A DNA stretch of 64,000 nucleotides, taken from assembly GCF_011299095.1 (NCBI RefSeq), contig NZ_CP049889.1, positions 284,501 to 348,500 on the forward strand, written 5' to 3'. The DNA is from Jeotgalibaca porci (GTDB lineage: Bacteria > Bacillota > Bacilli > Lactobacillales > Aerococcaceae). A program made the translations under genes and the position numbers. This document shows, in pieces, positions 41,998-52,740 of the stretch. The notes under the pieces are model-generated. The model ran no database searches, was not told the origin of the DNA, and saw only the letters and a program-made list of their open reading frames with translations. Within the stretch, counting starts at the first letter, position 1, and each line of letters begins with the position of its first letter.

Positions 41998-42019
41998 CAC
42001 GTTTCTATGTTATTTTCAA
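41992..42019 (-). promoter_or_regulatory. SigmaA-type promoter of ssrA
   Basis: TTGAAA, 16 bases, TATAAT on the minus strand, about 40 bp upstream of the tmRNA 5' end. The leader between contains a hairpin and would be removed by processing. Confidence 0.7.
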
Positions 42020-42021
42020 GT

Positions 42022-42789
42022 TTACTGCTCTTGTAACGGCAGTTCGTCATCCTTATCCACGTCTGTTGGCAGAATCTTGTGAACTTCAGGCTCTTGTTCG
42101 TTGTTATTGATATTATCAGGTGCGAAGTGCTCTACGCTATTGAATTTTTCCAAATGATAAAAACCATCATAATAGCTGACAACCGAAATGCTGGCATTGT
42201 CCAGATGACGATCAATTTGGAACTCCGGTATTAACGCATGAATCATATTGCGAATAGTCATACCATGACACACCACCAAAATATTGCGGCCTGTTTCGCG
42301 GTGTTCGTTGATTAATTTGATTAATCCTCTTTCCACGCGTGTCCAGAATGTCAGGTAATCTTCTGCTTCGTGATACGGATCCATGGCTTTCATACCGTTT
42401 AATTCTTCAATAACAGATTTATCGTTGCGATAATCCATGCCCTCTTCATAACCAAGGAACTTCCATAGATTTTCCCATGTCTCCGTTGCATCCATCCCTT
42501 CAAATGAACCAAAGAATATTTCTCTGAATTCAGGCATGGCTACTACTGGAGGCATCTCTTCTTTATGTTGATTCTCGTTTACTATTATTTGAGCCGTTTC
42601 AAATGTTCTTCTTAAGTCACTGCAGTAAACAGCATCGAATTTTACATCTGCTAACCCAGCACCACTACGCGCAACGTCTCTTTTCCCGCGGTTGGTAAGT
42701 GGTGTATCGGACCACCCTTGCATACGATGATACTTATTTAAGTAGGTCTCACCGTGGCGCATAAAATAAAATGTAACACCTTTTGACAT
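42022..42789 (-). CDS. Histidine phosphatase family protein
   Basis: 255 aa. The catalytic motif FMRHGETYLNKYHRMQGW (His12) is seen at the N-terminus and the second His in VVCHGMTIRNMI near 178. The family includes phosphoglycerate mutase-like phosphatases of broad substrate range. It is not the main glycolytic mutase, which is GpmI at 54.5 kb. An acidic tail of about 30 residues follows the domain. It follows fbp by 19 bp and ends before the ssrA promoter. Confidence 0.85.
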   Translation of the reverse strand: MSKGVTFYFMRHGETYLNKYHRMQGWSDTPLTNRGKRDVARSGAGLADVKFDAVYCSDLRRTFETAQIIVNENQHKEEMPPVVAMPEFREIFFGSFEGMDATETWENLWKFLGYEEGMDYRNDKSVIEELNGMKAMDPYHEAEDYLTFWTRVERGLIKLINEHRETGRNILVVCHGMTIRNMIHALIPEFQIDRHLDNASISVVSYYDGFYHLEKFNSVEHFAPDNINNNEQEPEVHKILPTDVDKDDELPLQEQ

Positions 42790-42808
42790 AGTCCACCTCG
42801 TAGCTTAT

Positions 42809-44791
42809 TTATTTACTAACTTTCTCTACTAATCTACCATCATAATAAGCTGCAAGCAAGGCTTGAAGGTCATTTACCTGTTCAGTTAATCGTTGACCCA
42901 CATCTGTTTCGCGTACAGTCTTACGCTCGAGCTCTTTGTCAACAATCCGACGGGTCGAAACGATGTCGCTTTCGTTTACTAAGGCATCTTTAACCGAAGT
43001 AAACGGTTGGTGCGAAACTAACTGCATGCCAAATGAATTATAAAGCAACGTGTAGCCAGCTAGACCGGTTGTTGCCTGATAAGCTTTTGAGAATCCGCCA
43101 TCGATTACAATCAACTTCCCGTTTGCTTTCAGCGGGTTTTCGCCTCGATTTTCTTTTACCGGTGTATGGCCGTTAATGATATGGCCTTTACAGGAGTCTA
43201 ATCCAAATTCGGTCAGAATCATATTACATAATTCAATATTATGACGTTGTTTGTAATAAGCATTTTTGTGTTCAAAATGCGTCGCTTTATCCTCGACGTA
43301 CAGACGTTCGAACGTGGTCATCTTATCCTTGCCAAATAATGAGGAGGCTTTTCCTTCCCACTGATACCAAACGTAATCGAGGTAGCGGTTGTTGTCAGAG
43401 CCCGCCTCACGATTCAAATACCCTTTCCGGAGAATATCTTCGTATTCGTCCAGCAGCGCTTTACCTTTGTACTTCTTATTATGAATGGTCATTTCCATGA
43501 ATGTTAAATCATCGTTTATCGGCACACAACCATGGAAAAGGAGATTGTCATTATATTTCAAATACAAGGAGCCTTTACTGTAAAGGAATTGCACATGTTT
43601 ATGGAGACGCTCACTATTTAAGAAGCCTTCCATCAGACGGTTCACAACCAATTTCTCTTCTTCCGTCAGAGCGTACGGGTCATTTGGATCGATAGTCGGG
43701 AAATAATCACAACGAAGCGGATAAACTTTTCCGTCGATTGTAACGGTACCTTCATCATGATTAATTTTATCTAATAGCAGACTTGCTTCCATCTCAAATT
43801 CAGGATGGCGTTTGATAATCGCACCTTCCAATTTAAACTGGATAATCGAAATTGCTTGGTTCATTTTCGCAATTTGGCGGATTTCTTCTTGATAGATTTC
43901 ATCATCTGAATCAGGATTTACTTTCGGTAAAAAAGGTTCATAGCGGTCTTCCGGATATACCATTTCCGAAAACGTCATCAGTGGGCGAAGTGAAATACCG
44001 TACGCATCCTCGATAATCTCCAAGTTGTCGTAACGCGCACTGATACGAATCACGTTTGCCATACAGGCAGCAGATCCACTGGCAGCACCCATCCATAAAA
44101 CGTCATGATTCCCCCACTGGATATCCAATTCGTGGCCATCCATCAGCGTATCAATAATTTTATCCGGATACGGGCCCCGGTCGTAAATATCGCCTACAAC
44201 GTGAATATGATCGACTACCAGACGTTGGATTACATGCGCAAAAGCGGCAATCAGCTGTTTCCCACGATTTAGTGAGATAACGGTATTGATAATTTTATCG
44301 TAATAATGCTCTTTATTGGACATAATGGTGTCTTTGAATAGAAGTTCTTCAATGATATACGCATAGTCCGGCGGCAAGGCTTTTCTCACCTTTGAACGCG
44401 TATATTTGGAAACGACAAAAGCACACAGTTCGGTAATGCGTGTCACCGTCAGTGTGTAGAATTCTTCTATTTCTTCTCGCGATGTCAATTCCGATACAAT
44501 TAAATCAACCTTTTCTTCTGGATAATAGACAATGGTCGCCAATTGATTCATCTCGCGCGTACTCAAACGACCCTGGAAAATCTCTCTAATCTTCTCTTTG
44601 ATGTTACCGGAACCGTTACGCAACACGTGCTGAACAGCATCATATTCCCCATGCAAATCACTGATGAAATGCTCTGTTGCTTTCGGCAAATTCATGATTG
44701 CTTCGAGGTTGATAATTTCAGTTACTGTGTCCGCTATAGTCGAATATTGCTTTGATAACAGCTTTAAGTACTTATCCTTATCTACAACCAC
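42809..44791 (-). CDS. fbp: Fructose-1,6-bisphosphatase, class III
   Basis: About 660 aa after choosing the GTG at 44791 (GGGGTGG upstream), which gives the usual KYLKLLSKQ start; the open frame runs on to 44953 with hydrophobic non-family sequence. Metallophosphatase motifs are HFISDLHGEYDA, GDIYDRGPYPDKI, WGNHDVLWMG and NGHTPVKENRG. It removes the C1 phosphate of fructose 1,6-bisphosphate for gluconeogenesis. It is found in Bacilli lacking class I enzymes. Its promoter should lie in 44800-45100; I did not find a convincing one. Confidence 0.93.
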   Translation of the reverse strand: MVVDKDKYLKLLSKQYSTIADTVTEIINLEAIMNLPKATEHFISDLHGEYDAVQHVLRNGSGNIKEKIREIFQGRLSTREMNQLATIVYYPEEKVDLIVSELTSREEIEEFYTLTVTRITELCAFVVSKYTRSKVRKALPPDYAYIIEELLFKDTIMSNKEHYYDKIINTVISLNRGKQLIAAFAHVIQRLVVDHIHVVGDIYDRGPYPDKIIDTLMDGHELDIQWGNHDVLWMGAASGSAACMANVIRISARYDNLEIIEDAYGISLRPLMTFSEMVYPEDRYEPFLPKVNPDSDDEIYQEEIRQIAKMNQAISIIQFKLEGAIIKRHPEFEMEASLLLDKINHDEGTVTIDGKVYPLRCDYFPTIDPNDPYALTEEEKLVVNRLMEGFLNSERLHKHVQFLYSKGSLYLKYNDNLLFHGCVPINDDLTFMEMTIHNKKYKGKALLDEYEDILRKGYLNREAGSDNNRYLDYVWYQWEGKASSLFGKDKMTTFERLYVEDKATHFEHKNAYYKQRHNIELCNMILTEFGLDSCKGHIINGHTPVKENRGENPLKANGKLIVIDGGFSKAYQATTGLAGYTLLYNSFGMQLVSHQPFTSVKDALVNESDIVSTRRIVDKELERKTVRETDVGQRLTEQVNDLQALLAAYYDGRLVEKVSK

Positions 44792-45001
44792 AAGGCCCAC
44801 CCCATTTTCATATTCTGTTCTTATGACTCTATCATAGCTTTTTAATGAAGAAATTAATAGACCAAAGCAAAAAATTGTCATTGTCCGACAATATAGTCGT
44901 AACAGAAGCAAGTATAGTGCAAATTGAACGTGCTGTCTTTTATAATCTGACACCTCTTAATGCTTTCTCTCTACTCAGATAGGAAATCTAATTAGCCAGA
45001 C

Positions 45002-45039
45002 TCTCAAGTAGAATAGATAATTTCGATTTCTACTTGAGA
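45002..45039. other. Perfect 12-bp stem-loop between fbp and smpB
   Basis: TCTCAAGTAGAA and TTCTACTTGAGA around a 14-base loop with no T run. It is upstream of fbp on the minus strand. Role unknown; it may be a regulatory or repeat-family element. The rest of the 44.8-45.1 kb gap shows nothing else clear. Confidence 0.6.
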
Positions 45040-45110
45040 CTTATCAGAGTACGACATATAAATTTATTTTCGAGCGTCTATGTCGCATCTGTGTAACTAT
45101 TCTGCTCAGC

Positions 45111-45144
45111 AAAAAGAGGCTCGTCAGCATGACGGGCCTCTTTT
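45111..45144 (-). terminator. Rho-independent terminator after smpB
   Basis: AAAAGAGGC pairs with GCCTCTTTT, with a TCGTCA/TGACG inner stem. It follows the smpB stop. Confidence 0.9.
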
Positions 45145-45149
45145 ACATT

Positions 45150-45608
45150 TTAGCGATTTTTCATTGCACGATCGATTTCACGCTTCATATCTTTTTGTTT
45201 CAGAGATTCGCGTTTATCGTATTTTTTCTTACCTTGGGCAATCCCAATTAACACTTTTGCAAAGCCATCTTTCAAATAAACTTTCAAGGGAATAATAGTG
45301 ACACCCTGCGTTTTTAATTCATTGGCTAAATAGTTTATTTGTTTCTTGTGCAAGAGTAATTTGCGTGTACGCAAAGGATCGTGGTTAAAGATGTTCCCTT
45401 GTTCAAAGGGACTGATATGTACATTCTGAAGAATGGCTTCTCCCCCGTGAATGGAAACATAACCATCACGCAAGTTTAGTTTACCATTTCGGATGGATTT
45501 AATTTCGGTACCTTTTAACACAATACCCGCCTCAAATGTATCCAAAATCGTATATTCAAAATGCGCTTGACGATTCTGTGCTAAAACTTTCCCTGTCCCT
45601 TTTGGCAT
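45150..45608 (-). CDS. smpB: SsrA-binding protein SmpB
   Basis: 152 aa, standard length. [39 protein letters not shown] and the basic tail [15 protein letters not shown] are typical. It delivers alanyl-tmRNA to stalled ribosomes. The last gene of secG-est-rnr-smpB, it is 17 bp after rnr. The tmRNA gene is in the same region, a usual neighbourhood. Confidence 0.96.
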   Translation of the reverse strand: MPKGTGKVLAQNRQAHFEYTILDTFEAGIVLKGTEIKSIRNGKLNLRDGYVSIHGGEAILQNVHISPFEQGNIFNHDPLRTRKLLLHKKQINYLANELKTQGVTIIPLKVYLKDGFAKVLIGIAQGKKKYDKRESLKQKDMKREIDRAMKNR

Positions 45609-45625
45609 AAGCTTAACCTCAATTT

Positions 45626-47965
45626 CTATCTATCTTTCTTTTTGACCGCTTTCTTTTTACCTGGTCGGTTTGTGTTTTTCGGTCCTTGGCGTTTTGATTT
45701 CTTTCTAAAATCTTGGGGTTTATCCGACGATTTTTTGTTACGCTTTTTAGATTTTTTCTTCTGTTCACGATTCATTTCATTATCGTAAACTTTCAAATCT
45801 TCATCTTCGATCAGCGCAAAATCAATTTCACGTGTTTCCACGTCTGCCTTGGTTACTTCGATTTTTACTTTTTGACCGATTCTGTACACAATGCCGGTCC
45901 GCTCTCCTAATAATACCATATGACTCTCGATAAAGTTGAAATAATCCTGATCCATTTTCGAAATATGGACTAAACCTTCAACTGTATTCGGTAATTCGAT
46001 AAAGATACCGAACTTCGTCACGGAGCTGATGACACCTTCGAATTGCATGCCGACCTTGTCGACCATAAATTCTGTTTTCTTCAAGGAATCTGTCTCGCGT
46101 TCTGCATCCACGGCACGTCTTTCTGCCACAGAGGTCATAGTCGCGATTTCTTCCAGTTTCCCTTCCCATTTCGCTTTCTTAGCAGAGATATTACCGCTCT
46201 CGTACTCACGGATTAAACGGTGAACAATTAAATCCGGGTAACGACGGATTGGTGAAGTAAAGTGCGTGTAGTCGCGTGTCGCCAAGCCATAGTGGCCCAT
46301 TGGTGTCATATCGTACTTCGCTTGCTTCATAGAACGCAGCAGGAATGTGGAGACAACCGCATCGTAGGGCTCACCATCTGTTTCGATTAAGATGTTCTGA
46401 AGTTGTTTTGGTTTGATATTTTCGTTAGATCCTGTAACCACGATACCGAATGTTGTTACGAATTCCATGAAGCGCAACATTTTAGCTGGATCGGGCTGTT
46501 CGTGAATCCGGTAGATGAACGGGAACTTCTTCTTATTATAGTGAGCAGCAATCGTTTCATTCGCTGCTAACATGAAGGATTCAATTAAACGTTCGCCCAC
46601 TCCACGAACCACAACTTGAATATCAAGCGGGTGGCCCGCCTCATCAACGATAATTTTCGATTCGCTTGTATCGAAGTCAATCGAGCCGCGTTTACGGCGC
46701 ATGCGTTCAAGGATGTGGTGTAAATCACGCATCCCTTCCAACATCGTGACATAATCCGTATATTCACGGCGTATTTCAGGATTACCTTCTTCTAAAATTT
46801 CATTAACAGCTGTATACGTAAAGCGCTGTTTGGAATTGATAATACTTGGATAGATATCATAATTGACTACTTTCCCAGTACCATCCATTTCCATCATACA
46901 GGTCATTGCCAAACGGTCTTCGTGTGGCAATAGCGAACAGACACCGTTCGAAAGCTTCGTTGGTAACATTGGGACAACCCGGTCCGTTAAATACACACTG
47001 GTTCCGCGTTCGTATGCTTCGCGGTCAATAGATGAATTTTCAGTAACATAGTACGAAACATCAGCAATATGCACACCTAATTGAAAGTTTCCGTTAGTGA
47101 GTTTCTTAAATGAAATCGCGTCATCCAAGTCTTTAGCGTCTGCACCGTCGATGGTGATGACTGTTTCATGACGTAAATCAACGCGATTCTCCAACTCTTC
47201 TTGAGGAATTTCAAAGGGGATTGCTTCTGCTTGGTTCAACGCATCTTGCGGGAACTCTGTCGGAATCCCCAGTTTGTATAAAATTGAAAGAATATCAACA
47301 CCCGGTGCATTTTTATGGCCGATTTCTTTTGTAATAAACCCTGTCATACCTACGGGATTTTCCGCTGTCGGGAACTCTTTAATTTCCGCTAAAACAATAC
47401 TGCCTTCTACCGCCTGCAAACCATCTGGCAGCACATAAACCACCATATGGTTCAATTTATTATCTTGGGGTACGATATAGCCCAAGAAACCTGTTTCTTC
47501 TCTACGTTCTGAATCATAGGGGAAAAATTCGCCTACAATACGGTTAGTGTTCCGCTCGATTACTTGAACAACGCGACCTTCCGGGCCTTTGCTGTTCCAT
47601 GGTTCTGGTTTGCCCGTGATTTTAACTTCAACGGTGTCGCCTTCCATGGCACTGCCGGTATATTCCTTCGCTACGTAAATATCGTCTTCGTTCGGATCGT
47701 AATCCACAAAGCCGAAACCGCGTTCATTGGCACGGAATTTCCCAATGATCGTACCTGATGCACGTTTCAAACGGAATTTTCCTTCTTTGTTCAAAACAAT
47801 TAATTCTTCACGTTCTGCTAAGGCAATGGCTTTAATTAATTCTCTAAATTTTGATGCTTCTTCATAGTGCAACGCTTCGCTGAGTTGACGGACTGAATAG
47901 CTTGTTGGTTCTTTTTGTTTTAAGAAATCTACGATTTCTGAACGAATCTTTTCAATGTTGCTCAT
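45626..47965 (-). CDS. rnr: Ribonuclease R
   Basis: 779 aa. In order: an N-terminal helix-turn-helix ([20 protein letters not shown]), cold-shock domains, the RNB catalytic domain with [15 protein letters not shown] (the Asp cluster near 277), an S1 domain ([17 protein letters not shown], from about 640) and a Lys-rich tail ([14 protein letters not shown]). It degrades structured RNA 3' to 5', and works with tmRNA/SmpB. The start follows AAAGGATG. Confidence 0.96.
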   Translation of the reverse strand: MSNIEKIRSEIVDFLKQKEPTSYSVRQLSEALHYEEASKFRELIKAIALAEREELIVLNKEGKFRLKRASGTIIGKFRANERGFGFVDYDPNEDDIYVAKEYTGSAMEGDTVEVKITGKPEPWNSKGPEGRVVQVIERNTNRIVGEFFPYDSERREETGFLGYIVPQDNKLNHMVVYVLPDGLQAVEGSIVLAEIKEFPTAENPVGMTGFITKEIGHKNAPGVDILSILYKLGIPTEFPQDALNQAEAIPFEIPQEELENRVDLRHETVITIDGADAKDLDDAISFKKLTNGNFQLGVHIADVSYYVTENSSIDREAYERGTSVYLTDRVVPMLPTKLSNGVCSLLPHEDRLAMTCMMEMDGTGKVVNYDIYPSIINSKQRFTYTAVNEILEEGNPEIRREYTDYVTMLEGMRDLHHILERMRRKRGSIDFDTSESKIIVDEAGHPLDIQVVVRGVGERLIESFMLAANETIAAHYNKKKFPFIYRIHEQPDPAKMLRFMEFVTTFGIVVTGSNENIKPKQLQNILIETDGEPYDAVVSTFLLRSMKQAKYDMTPMGHYGLATRDYTHFTSPIRRYPDLIVHRLIREYESGNISAKKAKWEGKLEEIATMTSVAERRAVDAERETDSLKKTEFMVDKVGMQFEGVISSVTKFGIFIELPNTVEGLVHISKMDQDYFNFIESHMVLLGERTGIVYRIGQKVKIEVTKADVETREIDFALIEDEDLKVYDNEMNREQKKKSKKRNKKSSDKPQDFRKKSKRQGPKNTNRPGKKKAVKKKDR

Positions 47966-47968
47966 AAA

Positions 47969-48730
47969 TCATCCTTCTTTCCAGTTTAATTTTTCCAGGA
48001 ATGTTGTTACGGACTCTTCGAAAGAATCTCTATTGGCACCAACGGTTATCACATGTGACATATCCGGGAATGCTTGATAGTCAACGGTCGTAAATGGTAG
48101 TAAAGCGTCGCGTAATACGGCACCATTTATCGAGTCAATTAGCTCGTCTTTTCCGGATGAAGCGATGTAATATGGAACTTTAATTTTATTAAGTTCGTCA
48201 ATAACTTCTTTTGAAAACTGCGTAATTGTTTCCATTTGTTGTGTCATTTTTTCTTTAATACGGGGCATCGCTGCTTCAATTTCTTCGGCCGGCATACCCA
48301 AACGTTTGTTGAAGTTACGGTAATAATTCACAAAAGCTGCAGGAACACGACTTTCACCGATATTCATAATCGGGGAGTTAAACGATCCTCCTCCTATATA
48401 ATCACCTCGTTCAAGCGCACGTGTTGCCACAATACCGCCCAATGATAGGCCGAGAACAGCAATTTGATCGTACCCTTTGTTTCGTAAAAATTGCGTTGCT
48501 TCCTTAGCATCTTCTAGCCACTTATCCGTTCCGCCTAAATCTAATATATCTTCAAAGCGTTCGGAAGCATGACCTGAAAAATTCGGCGCATACACGGTAT
48601 AGCCTTCACGCTGTAAATGTCTTCCTAACATCCGCACATCATTCGCGCTTCCTGTATAGGCATGAAGAAGAAGGACAGCCCTTGGTCCTGCTTCAAATAA
48701 AAACGGTTGTGGTAATTTAATTTTCGACAT
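47969..48730 (-). CDS. Alpha/beta-hydrolase, carboxylesterase
   Basis: About 253 aa. VLLLHAYTGSANDVRMLG gives the oxyanion part, VLGLSLGGIVA the nucleophile Ser, DELID the acid and DMSHVI the His. This is the Est30-like esterase found between secG and rnr in Bacilli. It hydrolyses short-chain esters; the natural substrate is unknown. The ATG at 48730 follows GAGGTG by six bases; the longer frame (48739) is less likely. Four bases from rnr. Confidence 0.88.
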   Translation of the reverse strand: MSKIKLPQPFLFEAGPRAVLLLHAYTGSANDVRMLGRHLQREGYTVYAPNFSGHASERFEDILDLGGTDKWLEDAKEATQFLRNKGYDQIAVLGLSLGGIVATRALERGDYIGGGSFNSPIMNIGESRVPAAFVNYYRNFNKRLGMPAEEIEAAMPRIKEKMTQQMETITQFSKEVIDELNKIKVPYYIASSGKDELIDSINGAVLRDALLPFTTVDYQAFPDMSHVITVGANRDSFEESVTTFLEKLNWKEG

Positions 48731-48790
48731 GTACGTCACCTCATCATTTATTGCTACTTCTATTGTACTTTAAGACCTGAAAAAAACCAA

Positions 48791-48821
48791 AAAAAGGAGC
48801 TGAGACTCGAGTCCCAGCTTC
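48791..48821 (-). terminator. Terminator-like hairpin after secG
   Basis: AGCTGGGACTCGAGTCTCAGCT folds on itself and is followed by seven T on the minus strand. It lies between secG and the esterase, so read-through to rnr may be partial. Confidence 0.85.
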
Positions 48822-48844
48822 AATTTCATTCATTATACTCATAA

Positions 48845-49078
48845 TTAGTTGGAAGATAGGTATGCGAGTACTACTGAAAGAACAATAAAAATTGTTCCTA
48901 ATCCAGCAGTTGTTCTTCTTAACCCTGCTTCAAACCCTCTTGCTTTTTGTTTACCGAATAATGCTTCTGCTCCACCGCTCAAGGCACTTGCTGCGTTTGT
49001 TTTAGATGGTAACATCAAAACAGCAATAATCAACAAGACTGATACGATGATGAGTGCGATTAATAAGACGTCGTACAA
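48845..49078 (-). CDS. secG: Preprotein translocase subunit SecG
   Basis: 77 aa. Two membrane helices (VLLIALIIVSVLLIIAVLML and IFIVLSVVLAYL) flank a loop with GGAEALFGKQKARG, the SecG signature. It helps SecYE insert and export proteins. It starts with TTG behind AAGGAGG. Confidence 0.94.
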   Translation of the reverse strand: MYDVLLIALIIVSVLLIIAVLMLPSKTNAASALSGGAEALFGKQKARGFEAGLRRTTAGLGTIFIVLSVVLAYLSSN

Positions 49079-49128
49079 TGGTGGACCTCCTTTAAATACT
49101 ACGATTAACTATAGCATAAACAAGGAAT

Positions 49129-50382
49129 TTATTCTACACCCGACTTCAGGTATTTTTCGGATTCAAATGGATGTACGAACAAACCGCTCAGAAGTTTCGG
49201 TTCAAACCAAGTTGATTTAGGCGGCATGACTTCACCATGGTCCGCAACGTTCAAAAGTTGCTCCATGGTCGTTTGATACATGGAGAACGCAATTTTCCCA
49301 AAACCCGCACGTGCCATTAATTCTTCTATCGGGTGAATGCCCCCAACAAATTCAATCCGTTGATCCGTACGAGGGTTTTCAATCCCAAACACGGGTGAAA
49401 GGACATAATTCTGGAGTAAAGACGCATCCAAGGCCGCAACAGGATCGGCAGGTATCTTGTCTTTTTTAATCGTCAACTTGTACCAGTCACCATTAGCGAA
49501 CATGCCGATGGTCCCCGCTTCTTTGGGTGTAAATGTTTCTGCTTCTACTTTTTCAAAATCGAATGCTTGGGAAATTATTTTGACCGTTTGTGGGGTGAGA
49601 TCCCCTTCTACGATGCGGTTATAAGGAAGAATGGTCAATTCTTCTTCTGAAAATATCACACCAAGAAAGTAATTAAAACTTGCTTCTTCCGGTGCATCCG
49701 GATAAGCTTCTTGACGCATTTTAGACACTTTATACGCAGACTCCATGCGATGATGCCCATCAGCAATATAAAGATTAGTAATTTCTTCCGCAAAAATGCT
49801 CTGGATATTTTCGATAGTCGCCGGGTCTGTAATTCTCCAGATGCAATGGTTCGTATCGTTAAAGCTATCAAACGTATAAAGCGGCAAACGGGCTTCTCTT
49901 TCCTTTTTCAAAAGCAGCTTCAGTTTGCTATTTTTACGCATAGTCAGGAATATCGGACTCGTATTCGCATCTGAACAGTCATTATGGCGAATGCGGTCTT
50001 TCTCTTTGTCCGGACGGGTGAACTCATGACGCTTAATGTGTCCATCTGCATAATCAGCCACTGCAATGGTTGTCACTAATCCATATTGTAGACGGTCGCC
50101 TTGCAGTAGACGATAAATATATAATGCAGGTTCCTCTTCTTTAATAAGCCAGCCTTTGTCCATAAAATCTGCTAATTTATCTTTCGCTAACTCATAGACT
50201 TCATCCGCATCTTCTGTTTCAAATCTGACATCGGTACGGTCTATATTCAAGAATGATTTAGGATTGTCTTCTACTAACTTTAACACTTCGCTCTTACTCA
50301 CCACATCATACGGTAGACTCGCAATCTGGTCGACGTCATAAGAATTGGGTCGTACTGCTCGAAATGGTTTAATACTTACCAT
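49129..50382 (-). CDS. DUF1015 family protein
   Basis: 417 aa. It begins IKPFRAVRPNSYDVDQIASL followed by PYDVVS, and has LYIADGHHRMESAY in the middle, as in DUF1015 proteins. The biochemical function is unknown. It follows serA by two bases in a serC-serA-DUF1015 operon, an arrangement common in Firmicutes, so a link to serine metabolism is likely. A ribosome site (GGAGGG) precedes the ATG. Confidence 0.9.
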   Translation of the reverse strand: MVSIKPFRAVRPNSYDVDQIASLPYDVVSKSEVLKLVEDNPKSFLNIDRTDVRFETEDADEVYELAKDKLADFMDKGWLIKEEEPALYIYRLLQGDRLQYGLVTTIAVADYADGHIKRHEFTRPDKEKDRIRHNDCSDANTSPIFLTMRKNSKLKLLLKKEREARLPLYTFDSFNDTNHCIWRITDPATIENIQSIFAEEITNLYIADGHHRMESAYKVSKMRQEAYPDAPEEASFNYFLGVIFSEEELTILPYNRIVEGDLTPQTVKIISQAFDFEKVEAETFTPKEAGTIGMFANGDWYKLTIKKDKIPADPVAALDASLLQNYVLSPVFGIENPRTDQRIEFVGGIHPIEELMARAGFGKIAFSMYQTTMEQLLNVADHGEVMPPKSTWFEPKLLSGLFVHPFESEKYLKSGVE

Positions 50383-50384
50383 AA

Positions 50385-51563
50385 TTACATTTCCCTCCTG
50401 TTTATCACTCTTGCTTTCAGTACACCTTCAATTTTGCTCATATCTTCAAGTATCTCTTGAAGGAGTGAATCTTCTAAAAGCGGAATATCAATAATTGTGT
50501 AGGCATAATTTCCACGGCTACGATTCAAAATGTTATCAATATTCACAAAGTGCTTGGCTAATATGGCTGAGATTTGCCCCACCATATTGGGTACATTCCT
50601 ATTGACGATTGTAATTCTTAAAGGTGATTGTTGCGGGATATCTATCGTCGGGAAATTGACTGAACGTAAAATATTTCCTGTTTCCAAAAAGTATTTTAAC
50701 GTTTTTACGGCCATTATCGCACAATTAACTTCTGCTTCGTCTGTTGAAGCTCCCAAATGCGGAAAGATCAGTGCTTTCGGATGACGGACAAACGCTTCAT
50801 CCGCAAAATCGGCAACATATTTATCCAGCCTGCCATTATTTAAAGCTGTCAAAATATCATCTCTGACAATAATGCCATCACGTGAAAAGTTAAGCAGCAC
50901 TGCTCCGGGCTTCATTTGATGTAAAAAATCAGCATTTACTAAGCCTTCTGTATGGTTGTTGACTGGCACATGGACCGTCACGTAATCTGCATCCCGTAAT
51001 ACTTCCTGTAAGGAATTCGCTTTTTTAACGCGGCTGCTCATATTCCAAGCTGTCTCTACTGAAACATAAGGGTCATAGCCAATTACGTCCATATTCAAAT
51101 GATAAGCATCGTTAGCGACTAAAGAACCGATGGCACCCAGACCGATGACGGCCAATCGTTTTCCTGCAAGTTCTGTTCCGGCGAATTGTTTTTTATTGGC
51201 TTCGACAATTTCTGGGAGGTTATCGCCTTCCATATGCTCTACCCACCGCAGACCTTGGTAAATTGGACGCGCAGACATAACCAGTGCAGCAAGAACCAGC
51301 TCTTTTACAGCATTTGCATTTGCTCCAGGTGTATTGAACACAACAATTCCATTTTCTGAACAGGCTTCGACTGGAATATTATTGACCCCTGCCCCCGCAC
51401 GGGCAATCGCAAGTAAAGAGTCGTTAAAAGCCATAGTGTGCAGGTCTTTACTTCTTAGAATAATCGCATCCGGATCGTATCCTTCGTTTAATACAAACTC
51501 CTCATTATTCAGTAACTGTAAGCCTTCTGGTGCGATTCGATTGAATGTATGGATGTCTTTCAT
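50385..51563 (-). CDS. serA: D-3-phosphoglycerate dehydrogenase, short type
   Basis: 392 aa. The NAD domain has [16 protein letters not shown], the catalytic residues lie in [16 protein letters not shown] and [17 protein letters not shown], and a C-terminal ACT-like domain ([19 protein letters not shown]) follows. It oxidises 3-phosphoglycerate to 3-phosphohydroxypyruvate, the first step of serine synthesis. The ACT domain suggests serine feedback. Its ATG overlaps the original serC stop (ATGA), evidence of tight coupling. Confidence 0.94.
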   Translation of the reverse strand: MKDIHTFNRIAPEGLQLLNNEEFVLNEGYDPDAIILRSKDLHTMAFNDSLLAIARAGAGVNNIPVEACSENGIVVFNTPGANANAVKELVLAALVMSARPIYQGLRWVEHMEGDNLPEIVEANKKQFAGTELAGKRLAVIGLGAIGSLVANDAYHLNMDVIGYDPYVSVETAWNMSSRVKKANSLQEVLRDADYVTVHVPVNNHTEGLVNADFLHQMKPGAVLLNFSRDGIIVRDDILTALNNGRLDKYVADFADEAFVRHPKALIFPHLGASTDEAEVNCAIMAVKTLKYFLETGNILRSVNFPTIDIPQQSPLRITIVNRNVPNMVGQISAILAKHFVNIDNILNRSRGNYAYTIIDIPLLEDSLLQEILEDMSKIEGVLKARVINRREM

Positions 51564-52647
51564 TTTGCCAGTCCCTCTCTTTGTTCGAATTCTTTCATAA
51601 ATGTAACCAGTGCTTGGACGCCTTCTAAAGGAAATGCGTTATACAGGCTCGCGCGCATGCCCCAACAGAACGGTGCCCTTTTAGATTCACAAATCCTGCT
51701 TTTTCAGCTTCAGTAACAAACTTCTTGTCTAATTCTGTGTCGCCCGTTACAAAAGGAATATTAGTCAGTGAGCGGAAATCAGGATGGACGGGTGAAGTGT
51801 AAAGGTTAGATTCTGAAATCGTGCTGTAAAGTAAGGTCGCCTTTTCTTGATTCATTTCAAGCATTTTTGGTACCCCACCTAATTCAAGTAGCCAGTCAAA
51901 GACCAATTTTGAAACATAAATCGGAAAAGTTGACGGTGTGTTGTATAGTGATTTACTTTTCACATAGGTCTGATAATCCAACATGGTCGGGATGTGTTCT
52001 GAATTTTTACCGATTAAATCTTCACGGACAATCACAATTGTTAGGCCAGCTGGTCCGATATTCTTTTGAGCGCCCGCATAAATTAAGCCAAAATCGCTGA
52101 TGTCATAATCAGCTGACAAAATATTCGAGGACATATCGGCTACCAACAATGTCTGCTTAAATTTCGGTATCGTGTGATAAGCGGTTCCTTCAATAGTGTT
52201 ATTTGTTGTGATATGAATGTAGTCAAATTCCGTTTCGTTTTCAATGTGTATTTCCGGAATCTCCGTATGATTATTAGGAGTTGAATCGGCGATGACGACT
52301 GCGCGATCAGGGAATAGTTTGTTAGCTTCTTCAAACGCCTTTTTCCCCCACATTCCCGAAATAACATATCCCGCCTTCTTATCCTTTAAGAGATTCATCG
52401 GTATAGAAGCGAATTGTGTGCTGGCGCCGCCTTGCAAGAATAGAACATGATAGTTATCCGGTATGTTCATTAACGTTCTCAAAGCATTTTCTGCGTCAGT
52501 TATTATATGCTGAAACAAGGAGGACCGATGACTCAGCTCCATCGCAGACATTCCGCTACCTTGATAAGATAACAACTCGTCTTGCACTTTTTTTAATACA
52601 GCTGTAGGCAGTACTGCAGGTCCTGCCGAGAAATTCCAACAAGTCAT
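51560..52647 (-). CDS. serC: Phosphoserine aminotransferase, with a frameshift near the C-terminus
   Basis: Class V PLP enzyme for the second step of serine synthesis. [28 protein letters not shown], and [17 protein letters not shown] (PLP Lys) are intact. As read, the frame ends at 51625 after [15 protein letters not shown]. One added G in the GGGG run (complement of 51660-51663) restores [20 protein letters not shown] and a TGA at 51560 that overlaps the serA ATG, giving 365 residues. So the last 32 residues are lost to a one-base deletion or a sequencing error. The ATG at 52647 follows GGAG; three codons upstream are open. Confidence 0.88.
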
Positions 52648-52740
52648 AAGTGACACTCCAATCTAATTCTCATATTATTTTAATGTTTAAGTCATTATAA
52701 CAAAATGAATCAAATATGAAAGGTTTATTTGGAATTCACT

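Noticed and set aside
44792-44953. 54-residue N-terminal extension of fbp
   Set aside because: It is hydrophobic, unlike the family, and lies upstream of a good ribosome site with a GTG start at 44791.
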